NCBI GenBank assembly: GCA_001795235.1
Contig: MGNZ01000084.1
Coordinates: 1-12,895, forward strand
Direction: 5' to 3'
DNA length: 12,895 nucleotides
DNA from: Chloroflexi bacterium RBG_16_64_32
GTDB taxonomy: Bacteria; Chloroflexota; Dehalococcoidia; SM23-28-2; RBG-16-64-32
Of this stretch, positions 6,989 to 12,609 are shown in pieces. Both the position numbers and the translations under genes were made by a program. The notes beneath the pieces were generated by a model. It saw nothing but the letters and a program-made list of their open reading frames with translations, did no database searches and was not told the DNA's origin. Numbering within the stretch: the stretch's first letter is position 1; the number at the start of each line of letters is the position of its first letter.

Positions 6989-8920
6989 TCAGAGCTCATA
7001 CCGCACCACCAGCTCCCGATCAGCCGAAGACGTCATCGCGATCTTCAGCGGAGCGTCCGGCAGAACCTGACCGTCCAAGGACACCGACTCTACCCCGGCG
7101 CCAGGCGGCAAGGTGATCGCCACGTCAAGGGGCGCGGCCCGGATGCCCGGCTGTTTCTGGACAAGCAATCGATACTCGTGAGTGGCCCGGGAGACGTTCG
7201 CTGCGGCGGGCACGCTGTAGGTGAACATGAGGGCGGCCTGGGAACCGCTCGGCAGCGGTAGGTAGCGACCAAAGGATGCTTTACCCGCCTCTTGAATGAT
7301 CTCTTCAGCCCCTACTGGCCGGCCATCGACGGCCACTTCTAGGAGCTCTGCCTGCGGCGGGACCAGAAGGCGCAGGTAGCCGCCGTACAAGCCGTCCAGC
7401 ATGATGTCGCGCACCAGTTGAACGTCGTGGCTGGGAGCCCAATCGTCCAATCCGTTGCGATAGCGCAGGATCAACTGATGGTGGGCTGTGCCGGCCTCGT
7501 CGAGTTCGATCTGCAGGTCCAACTCCCGTTCGACCACCAGGTTCAACTTGCTGCTGTTGAGGCTGGCCTCCACCGCCATCACGTAGTCGCCCGGCTCAAC
7601 CCTCACCTGGCCGGCCCAGCCCAGCTCTCGCACTGAGTCCTGAACCTCGTGGTCGTTGACGTACAGTAAGAGATGCTTTTCCTCAGTGAGCCGATCCAGC
7701 ATTTCTGCGAGCGCGACCCACTTGTCCTGGTCCGCCACCAGGGTGTTCTCTACGGTCTCAGCAGCGACCGCCCTGGCGAAGGCATGCTTGCCGTCCTCGG
7801 CGCGCAAGGGCTTCCCGATGCGGGCCAGGATCTCCTCCGTGACGTTCTGGCTGTCGACAGTCACCCCGTAGCCCTCCACCTCCACCGATCCCAGGACAGC
7901 AAGCAGCCCTTCCAGACCTGCGAAGTCGACCGCAATAACCCCGTCCACTGGGTCAGCCCCAGCGCGGTCATAGAAGGAGAGGGCCTGGCGGGCCGAGATG
8001 GGAAAGTCGGGTGACCAGTTGGAAACGGCGAAATTCCAAGTCCAGTCGCGCAGCAAGTAGCGCTTCAGCGGTCCCGGTGGCTCGACGTACTCACCGCCGC
8101 TGCGCGCCTGCCAGCCGTAATAGAGCTCATCAACCTCGCTGAAGGAGCGCTCAACAATCCGGCCGTCCTCAAAGGTGATGACACCGTAGATGCCAATGAG
8201 ACCGCCGCCGGGGAGGAGTTCCGTGTTGTCCAGACCCAGCATGAGATAGCTCGTCCGTTGATCGAAGCCGAGAACATGGTTTACAACGGCTCGCCCATGG
8301 CGATACCTATCGACGGACTCCTCCACACGGACCAGCCGGGCATCAAGTTGCTCAACGAAGTTGGACAGGGGCGGCAGGATCCATCGGGTGTCTATCCCTT
8401 CCCGTCTCAACCGGATGGCGGCGAGCCGGTGCTCCACCGCCTCCATCTGTGGCTCGATAGCCTCAACGAAGAGACCCAGCTTCTCGCCCAGGGTGCCGTC
8501 CTCCTCAGCCGTCATAGCGTTGAGGGTACGCAGCGCGGCGATGCCATCGAGGCTGATCTCGCTGCCCTCGTAGCCGATTCCAGCGATAGCTCTGGCAGCC
8601 GAAATCTGAGAACCAAGCAAGGGCGCCCAGCCAGCGACACGCAAGAGCGGCTCACTGTCCAGCATGCCGCGGGCAGAGCGGAACGTGACCTGGGCGCTCA
8701 GCGCCTGTGACTCTGCCTCAGCGAGTGTAGCGGGGGACGCGTCCAGACCTTCCTGTCGCAGGGATGCCTCCACTGAAAGCAATCGTCCTCTAGCCTCCAC
8801 CATCTCGTCGTACGCGACCCACAGTCGAACGGCGGTGACCACCGTGTATGCCACGAGCGCCACCAACACAGCTACGGCTGCCCAGAGGATGAGGCGCGGT
8901 GTCCTGCGTAAACGGAGCAC
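6989..8920 (-). CDS. membrane-anchored DUF4012 domain protein
   Basis: A 643-aa protein with one N-terminal membrane helix (about 10-32) and a large, probably extracytoplasmic, remainder. The DUF4012 hallmark is YLMLGLDNTELLPGGGLIG followed by IYGVITFEDGRI (225-255). After it come SNWSPDFPISARQALSFYDRAG (300-321) and DGVIAVDFAGLEGLLAVLGSVEVEGY (326-351). A coiled-coil-like helical stretch (about 36-210) precedes the domain and a beta-rich tail follows. The family has no established function, but it is often met near polysaccharide genes. I chose GTG at 8920, preceded by GGAGG at 11 nt; no other ATG, GTG or TTG occurs in frame back to the transaldolase stop. It lies between sugar-precursor genes and the glycosyltransferase. 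The resemblance of 300-351 to LytR-CpsA-Psr proteins is my inference. Confidence 0.88.
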   Translation of the reverse strand: MLRLRRTPRLILWAAVAVLVALVAYTVVTAVRLWVAYDEMVEARGRLLSVEASLRQEGLDASPATLAEAESQALSAQVTFRSARGMLDSEPLLRVAGWAPLLGSQISAARAIAGIGYEGSEISLDGIAALRTLNAMTAEEDGTLGEKLGLFVEAIEPQMEAVEHRLAAIRLRREGIDTRWILPPLSNFVEQLDARLVRVEESVDRYRHGRAVVNHVLGFDQRTSYLMLGLDNTELLPGGGLIGIYGVITFEDGRIVERSFSEVDELYYGWQARSGGEYVEPPGPLKRYLLRDWTWNFAVSNWSPDFPISARQALSFYDRAGADPVDGVIAVDFAGLEGLLAVLGSVEVEGYGVTVDSQNVTEEILARIGKPLRAEDGKHAFARAVAAETVENTLVADQDKWVALAEMLDRLTEEKHLLLYVNDHEVQDSVRELGWAGQVRVEPGDYVMAVEASLNSSKLNLVVERELDLQIELDEAGTAHHQLILRYRNGLDDWAPSHDVQLVRDIMLDGLYGGYLRLLVPPQAELLEVAVDGRPVGAEEIIQEAGKASFGRYLPLPSGSQAALMFTYSVPAAANVSRATHEYRLLVQKQPGIRAAPLDVAITLPPGAGVESVSLDGQVLPDAPLKIAMTSSADRELVVRYEL

Positions 8921-8981
8921 CTCGTTCAGCGCCTCCCGCTGGGTGACTGATCGCCCACGCTGAGGACCAGAGAGCCTGGCG

Positions 8982-9695
8982 TCATGAGCCGCTCCCCCGC
9001 ACCCGCACGGCCACCGCCTCCAACTCCCTCATTTTGTTCAGCGCCTCGGCCGCGTCCTCATTGAACGTTCGCACCGTGTCGCGGCTGTACTTGTGGTCGA
9101 TGAACCTGTCAAGGATGGACGGCGGCACGGTGATGACGTGAGCCCCAGCCTGAGCCGAACTCTGAACGTCAATGGTGGAACGCATGCTGCCCACGATGAT
9201 CTTGGAAGGCGAGCCCCACAGATCCAGCCATTCACGGACGCCATGGATGAGCCCCGGAGCGTCGCCTCCCTCGTCGGATACCCGTCCCCCGAAGATGCTC
9301 ACGTACGTGGCGCCCGCTTTCGCACCCAACAACGCCTGCCCGTAAGAGAGGCATGCTGTCATATTGATTCGGATGCCCTCCCGCTCGAGCTGGCGCACCA
9401 CACCAAGGCATGGCCGGCCGAATTCATTGATGACGGGTATCTTCACCACGATGTTGGCCGCCCACCCGGCATAGATGCGTGCCTGGCGAACCATTTCGTC
9501 GGGCTCGTTGGCGGTGACTTCCACGCTGACCGGCCGCGGTTCCACCAGCCGGGCGATCTCTAGTGCCCGCCGCTGGAGGTCATAGCCGCCGTCTTTGAGC
9601 ATGATGCTGGGGTTGGTCGTGACGCCGTCCAGGACCCCACAGTCCAGCCAGCGCTCGATCTCGTCCAGGTTGGCTGTATCCAGGAATATCTCCAT
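8982..9695 (-). CDS. small transaldolase (TalC/MipB family)
   Basis: A class I aldolase with a TIM-barrel fold that moves a dihydroxyacetone unit between sugar phosphates. At 237 aa it is slightly longer than the roughly 220-aa small family. FLDTAN carries Asp6; GVTTNPS carries Thr26 and Asn28; the Schiff-base lysine is Lys85 in NIVVKIPV; AGATYVSIFGGR (127-138) forms the phosphate-side strand. Two positions separate true transaldolases from fructose-6-phosphate aldolase: Glu59 (Gln in the aldolase) and Phe135 (Tyr in the aldolase). Both are transaldolase-type here. The start at 9695 lies 14 nt after the SIS gene stop, with AAGGAG and GGAG upstream. Next to heptose genes, a likely job is making sedoheptulose-7-phosphate from fructose-6-phosphate and erythrose-4-phosphate, which is inference. 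Confidence 0.9.
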   Translation of the reverse strand: MEIFLDTANLDEIERWLDCGVLDGVTTNPSIMLKDGGYDLQRRALEIARLVEPRPVSVEVTANEPDEMVRQARIYAGWAANIVVKIPVINEFGRPCLGVVRQLEREGIRINMTACLSYGQALLGAKAGATYVSIFGGRVSDEGGDAPGLIHGVREWLDLWGSPSKIIVGSMRSTIDVQSSAQAGAHVITVPPSILDRFIDHKYSRDTVRTFNEDAAEALNKMRELEAVAVRVRGSGS

Positions 9696-9709
9696 CTCCG
9701 CCTCTCTCC

Positions 9710-10198
9710 TTACTCTCCTTCTTCCTCATTTCGCCCTCGCGGCGCCAGGCGCAGCAAGTGACGGATTGCCGCGCGCCACGACTCCACGATGGGTGTCCCG
9801 AAAGGCTCCGATCCGATAGGCGCCACGGTGCGGACGTCGGCCGAGGGGGCCACCGGGAGATCCCCGTCCGTGAGCCTCGGCGCCAACTGTTGGGCGAACA
9901 CGCCGGCGAATCCGCTGTCGTTGGCCCCGGCGCTGCTGAGGGGAACATTGTCCCCCAGGGGCACCGTCCTCAGGCGCCGGCGCTCCGGCACGATCGTCGC
10001 TGTGGCCAGGTCGCACGCCGGACGCGTCGCCGTGGACGCGGAGCCGCCGTACCCTGCGGCGAACACGATGCCCCCTGTGTGCCAGCATTCGTATAGGGCG
10101 CCGACCGCGCACCGGAACTCGGCCCGGGGGAGCCTCCGGCCCACTTCTTCCATCTCCCCCAGGGATTCGTCTATGAACATACCGGCTTGGACAACCAT
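9710..10198 (-). CDS. SIS-domain protein, phosphoheptose isomerase (GmhA)-like, apparently with an internal deletion
   Basis: The first two thirds follow the GmhA-type SIS fold. GYGGSAS (49-55) matches the usual GNGGSA(S/A) phosphate loop, ACDLA (61-65) is the helix after it, DNVPL (83-87) and NDSGFAGVFAQQL (93-105) match family blocks, and GDL (112-114) begins the strand that should lead into an (I/A)S(G/A)SGNSxNV loop. That loop and about 35-40 following residues are missing; the protein resumes at ADV (120-122) and ends with a helix containing His147, matching the catalytic-His helix of GmhA. Total length is 162 aa against about 190. Neither other frame of the DNA shows the missing loop, so an in-frame deletion is likelier than a frameshift. 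The ATG at 10198 has AAGGA 6 nt upstream. It may be inactive, decaying or repurposed. Confidence 0.75.
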   Translation of the reverse strand: MVVQAGMFIDESLGEMEEVGRRLPRAEFRCAVGALYECWHTGGIVFAAGYGGSASTATRPACDLATATIVPERRRLRTVPLGDNVPLSSAGANDSGFAGVFAQQLAPRLTDGDLPVAPSADVRTVAPIGSEPFGTPIVESWRAAIRHLLRLAPRGRNEEEGE

Positions 10199-10210
10199 CT
10201 CCCATCCTTG

Positions 10211-11197
10211 TTAGAAGTTGACCAGAACCTTAGATCCTTCGAAGTCAGTACCGAGGCGCATCTCCTTGAGACCCTCAGCGACCATCGCCTCCCGGAGGCG
10301 GCTCTTCTTGCCATTGGGGCAGTAGAACATGAAGTAGCCACCCCCGCCCGCTCCCATAACCTTGCCGCCGAGCGCCCCACGGGACTTGGCGACCTCGTAC
10401 CAGCGATCCAGGTCGCTGGAGGTCACGCTGCCGGACAGGTCTTTCTTGGCCTGCCAGTGCTGGTCCATCAGCCAGCCAAAGCGATTCAGGTCACCGCGGG
10501 TGAGTGCTCCCTTTATCTCCCAACCGATGTCTCTGATCATGTGCAGCGCCTGAATCACACGTTCGTCGTTCTCCTCCGTCGCCTTGTCCTGGTGCTTGAG
10601 CACGTCAGAGGCGCTACGCTGGATTCCCGTATAGAAGAGCATCGAGTTGTTCTCCAGCTCCTGCACGATATCCTCCGGAAGCTGCAGCGGCGAAACTGTT
10701 ACCCCGCCCTCACGATCTATCTCGAGACAGGTGATGCCCCCAAACGCGGCAATGTACTGGTCCTGCTTGCCGATGGGCTCACCCAAGCGGTCGATCTCGA
10801 TATGACAGGCCTCCTCCGCCAGCTCCTCCGGCGGCACGTGCTCCCGCTTCATGGTGTGCAGGGCGTTGAGGAGGCCGACCGTGAAGGCGCAGGACGAGCC
10901 GAGACCGGTGTTCGCCGGCAGGTCCGCGATGGATACGATCTCCAGGTTGTTCCCCAACTCCGTGAACTTGAGTGCCTCTCTCACGATGGGGTGCTCCACG
11001 GCATCCGGCCCATTCACGATCTCCGTCTGCGAATAGCTGACGCGGATGCTGTCCTCAAAACGTCGATTTAGCATCACGTACACATAGCGGTTGATCGCCG
11101 CGCTGACGATGAAACCGCCGTAGCGGCTGTAATAGGAGGGCAGGTCCGTTCCGCCGCCACCCAGGGTGACGCGAAATGGGGTACGAGTGACGATCAT
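10211..11197 (-). CDS. GHMP-family sugar kinase, D-glycero-alpha-D-manno-heptose-7-phosphate kinase (HddA)-like
   Basis: An ATP-dependent kinase expected to phosphorylate the anomeric hydroxyl of a sugar phosphate, in HddA the C1 of heptose-7-phosphate. The 328 aa begin TRTPFRVTLGGGGTDLPSYY (4-23), the substrate-side motif of the HddA and fucokinase-like branch. The ATP loop is LPANTGLGSSCAF (93-105); GKQDQYIAAFGG (143-154) follows; motif 3 is KVMGAGGGGYFMFYC near the C-terminus. I start at the ATG at 11197, whose ATGA overlaps the nucleotidyltransferase stop and which has GGGAGGG 5 nt upstream. Reading back to an ATG at 11386 would only add an Ala/Pro/Arg-rich tail from within that gene. With the adjoining nucleotidyltransferase it forms the usual HddA-HddC pair. 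Other 1-kinases such as fucokinase-like enzymes are less likely. Confidence 0.9.
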   Translation of the reverse strand: MIVTRTPFRVTLGGGGTDLPSYYSRYGGFIVSAAINRYVYVMLNRRFEDSIRVSYSQTEIVNGPDAVEHPIVREALKFTELGNNLEIVSIADLPANTGLGSSCAFTVGLLNALHTMKREHVPPEELAEEACHIEIDRLGEPIGKQDQYIAAFGGITCLEIDREGGVTVSPLQLPEDIVQELENNSMLFYTGIQRSASDVLKHQDKATEENDERVIQALHMIRDIGWEIKGALTRGDLNRFGWLMDQHWQAKKDLSGSVTSSDLDRWYEVAKSRGALGGKVMGAGGGGYFMFYCPNGKKSRLREAMVAEGLKEMRLGTDFEGSKVLVNF

Positions 11198-11895
11198 GAC
11201 AACCCTCCCACAGTGATCAAGCGGCGGAACTCCGCCAGCCCCAGAGGCGAACCGATCTCGTAGATGCGCTGCTCCGTTTCGTAGGCCAGGAGCTGCCGGC
11301 GGCGCGCCAGCATCCCGAGGAACTGCCTCTGGGAGAAGGGCATGCCGGGCGGGATCAGCCTCAGGGCGCGGCGCCGCACCACGCACAGCCCCTGCTCCAC
11401 GTATGCCATCCCCGGGATCCTGGTTGTATTGTCGTAGGCGGTCACGAGGCCGTCGTTCACCGCCACGTTACTCGGCCGTAGTCGGCCCTCGTTGCGGTGG
11501 ACCACCATCATCCCCAGGGCGTCGGAATGACGAAAGCGCCTCATGATAGCCCTGTAGTCCAGCACCGGGTAGGAGTCCCCGTTGGCGACGAAGAACTCCG
11601 GCGCGAGCAGCGCCTCCGCGTTGCGAATGGCCCCGGCGGTGCCCAGGAGGCCGTTGCGCTCCCATGCGTAGGTCAGATGGGCGCCCAGATGGTGCCCATC
11701 GCCAAAGTGCTCCAGCACCTTATGGCCCAGATACCCTACGCAGAGCACGATGTCCCGCACGCCGCGGGAGACCAGCAGCCGTAGCTGGTGTTCCAGAAAC
11801 GGCCTGCCTCCAGCCGGCACCATGCACTTTGGCAGCCGCTTGGTAATCGGACGCAACCGCGTGCCCAGCCCACCGGCCAGGATCAGCATCTGCAT
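11194..11895 (-). CDS. sugar-phosphate nucleotidyltransferase (HddC/RmlA-like)
   Basis: Transfers a nucleotidyl group to a sugar 1-phosphate to make an NDP-sugar; by context this is probably GDP-D-glycero-alpha-D-manno-heptose (inference). The 233 aa carry the nucleotide-binding LILAGGLGTRLRPIT (4-18), Lys23 in LPKCMVP, PFLEHQL (32-38), GTAGAIRNA (85-93), the metal-binding Asp107 in ANGDSY, and RIYEIGSPLGLAEF (210-223). This compact length without C-terminal extensions is typical of HddC-type enzymes. The ATG at 11895 is used; ATG at 11889 is equally possible because neither has a convincing Shine-Dalgarno sequence. The start overlaps by 13 nt the end of an upstream ORF holding the DUF4012 remnant, so translation may depend on ribosomes ending there. 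Its TGA overlaps the kinase ATG. Confidence 0.9.
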   Translation of the reverse strand: MQMLILAGGLGTRLRPITKRLPKCMVPAGGRPFLEHQLRLLVSRGVRDIVLCVGYLGHKVLEHFGDGHHLGAHLTYAWERNGLLGTAGAIRNAEALLAPEFFVANGDSYPVLDYRAIMRRFRHSDALGMMVVHRNEGRLRPSNVAVNDGLVTAYDNTTRIPGMAYVEQGLCVVRRRALRLIPPGMPFSQRQFLGMLARRRQLLAYETEQRIYEIGSPLGLAEFRRLITVGGLS

Positions 11896-12338
11896 ACGCG
11901 TAACTCGTCGTCAAAGTTCGCAGCGACAGGTGCCATCCGGGCGTGGCGGTACCGCTCCGTCCACTCCTCAACCCCGGCAACTCGTTCAATCGCGGTAGTC
12001 ACCACGCCCGGTAACGGCCTGAATATGGTTGGGGCGGCGCCGGTGCGTAGAGACTTGCTAACGACGCATATCGCATCGACCGCTTCGAGCTGCGGTTCGA
12101 TGCCCTCCAGGAACGTCACCTCTCTCACGCCGACACCGCCTCGTCCCTCGAAGTCAGTGGCCCTGGAGTGCATCCGGGTGAACCCTCCCGCAGCCCGTGG
12201 CGACGAATCCGTCACCATCGACATGCCGGCCACCGGGTGCGGACGGCCGAAAAATGAGCTGGGAGCGGGTCCACCGCCGGCCGCCATACCGACCCTCATC
12301 TTGGTATGCTGCCGTTTTGCCGCCAGGACACTAGCCAC
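11883..12338 (-). pseudogene. DUF4012 gene remnant within a 151-codon ORF at the head of the operon
   Basis: This ORF starts with GTG, has GGAGAGG 8 nt upstream (12347-12353) and ends 13 nt inside the nucleotidyltransferase. Residues 76-143 (about 11910-12113) match residues 151-220 of the intact DUF4012 protein of this operon. FLEGIEPQLEAVD against FVEAIEPQMEAVE has 9 of 13 identical. Residues 105-134 against 181-210 align without gaps with 13 of 30 identical, including VEE and RYRHxR; only one or two single-residue gaps are needed overall. The copies differ mostly at third codon positions in the best block, so divergence is old and happened under coding constraint. The membrane anchor and the entire core after residue 220 are absent. 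The first 75 residues resemble nothing I know. It may still be translated as a leader for the next gene. Confidence 0.6.
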
Positions 12339-12354
12339 ACTGCAAGCCTCTCCA

Positions 12355-12377
12355 CGGCGCGATCACGCGCCGCGTGA
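12355..12377. repeat. two overlapping perfect inverted repeats beside the first ribosome-binding site
   Basis: CGGCGCG-ATCA-CGCGCCG (12355-12372) is a perfect 7-bp stem with a 4-nt loop. TCACGCG-C-CGCGTGA (12363-12377) is a perfect 15-nt dyad sharing its central bases. The first could form a stable RNA hairpin 1 nt upstream of the GGAGAGG of the remnant ORF; the second looks more like a protein operator, since a one-base loop cannot fold. The two are mutually exclusive as structures. No function is established. Confidence 0.45.
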
Positions 12378-12447
12378 ACGCGAAAATGTTAGGGATAAGC
12401 CGGGGAAAGGGCCCTTGGGGCTTGCCGTGGCGGCAGCTCGCTTGGCT

Positions 12448-12468
12448 CGGTGACGGCAGGGGTCACCG
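12448..12468. repeat. perfect 7-bp inverted repeat, 7-nt spacer, in the operon leader
   Basis: CGGTGAC and GTCACCG flank a 7-nt centre. It lies about 30-50 nt downstream of the predicted transcription start, so it could be an operator for a dimeric regulator or an RNA hairpin. The bases around it do not extend the symmetry. Confidence 0.4.
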
Positions 12469-12478
12469 CTAGGGCGGC

Positions 12479-12491
12479 GCCGGAATCCGGC
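12479..12491. repeat. GCCGG-AAT-CCGGC palindrome just downstream of the minus-strand promoter
   Basis: A perfect 5-bp arm dyad with a 3-nt centre, placed at about +6 to +18 of the predicted minus-strand transcript. The position would suit a repressor site, but it is short and GC-rich and may be chance. Confidence 0.3.
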
Positions 12492-12503
12492 AGTGAACCG
12501 CCA

Positions 12504-12533
12504 ATAGTATCAACACGGTTTTGCCTTTGTCAA
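12504..12533 (-). promoter_or_regulatory. sigma70-type promoter of the polysaccharide operon
   Basis: On the minus strand a consensus -35 TTGACA (12528-12533) is followed after 18 nt by TACTAT (12504-12509); reading the -10 as GATACT (12506-12511) gives a 16-nt spacer. Either -10 matches the consensus at 4 of 6. The surrounding sequence is AT-rich compared with the rest of the window. It is the only strong promoter I see for the eleven downstream minus-strand genes, and the predicted start near 12497 leaves a leader of about 600 nt before the nucleotidyltransferase. Confidence 0.65.
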
Positions 12534-12569
12534 TAGGTCAGGACAGAAAATGGAGTTTTTGCCGCGCCC

Positions 12570-12598
12570 TTAGCGTGCTGGGATAGGAGTGATATAAT
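12570..12598 (+). promoter_or_regulatory. promoter of the RDD-family gene, perfect TATAAT -10
   Basis: TATAAT lies at 12593-12598, with a weak -35 TTAGCG (12570-12575, 3 of 6) 17 nt upstream. Transcription would begin at about 12605, only a few bases before the ATG at 12610. The -35 boxes of this promoter and the divergent one are about 36 bp apart, so the two genes share one control region. Confidence 0.6.
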
Positions 12599-12609
12599 TC
12601 CGGCTGACG

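Larger units (their letters stand above)
12339..12503 (-). other. structured 5' leader of the polysaccharide operon
   Basis: Between the predicted transcription start (about 12497) and the first ORF there is no gene I can support on either strand. The stretch holds several perfect inverted repeats (12355-12372, 12363-12377, 12448-12468, 12479-12491) and a 10-bp palindrome AAGGGCCCTT at 12407-12416. I recognise no known riboswitch class, and no stem is followed by a T-run. GC richness alone makes some inverted repeats likely. Confidence 0.4.

Noticed and set aside
6482..7261. 259-codon plus-strand frame opposite the glycosyltransferase and DUF4012 genes
   Set aside because: It spans two convincing minus-strand genes and their gap, with no motif of its own.
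9726..10205. A frameshift hiding the missing SIS loop in an alternative frame
   Set aside because: The alternative frames over 9720-9870 contain no ISxSGxS-like sequence, so a deletion fits better than a frameshift.
10187..11071. 294-codon open frame on the plus strand opposite the GHMP kinase
   Set aside because: The minus-strand frame carries all kinase motifs; the plus frame has no recognisable family and is a GC-rich shadow.
11198..11386. Upstream extension of the GHMP kinase to an ATG at 11386
   Set aside because: The added residues are an Ala/Pro/Arg-rich shadow of the nucleotidyltransferase; the ATGA-coupled ATG has a strong Shine-Dalgarno and the family N-terminus.
11896..12338. A glycosyltransferase family 4 fragment in the remnant ORF, suggested by AICVVSKSLR and PGVVTT
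   Set aside because: The alignment to the local DUF4012 protein is longer, nearly gapless and includes IEPQxEAV and RYRHxR, which explains these residues better.
11788..12453. 221-codon plus-strand frame across the remnant and leader
   Set aside because: Proline/arginine-rich shadow without motif; the minus frame in the same place matches DUF4012.
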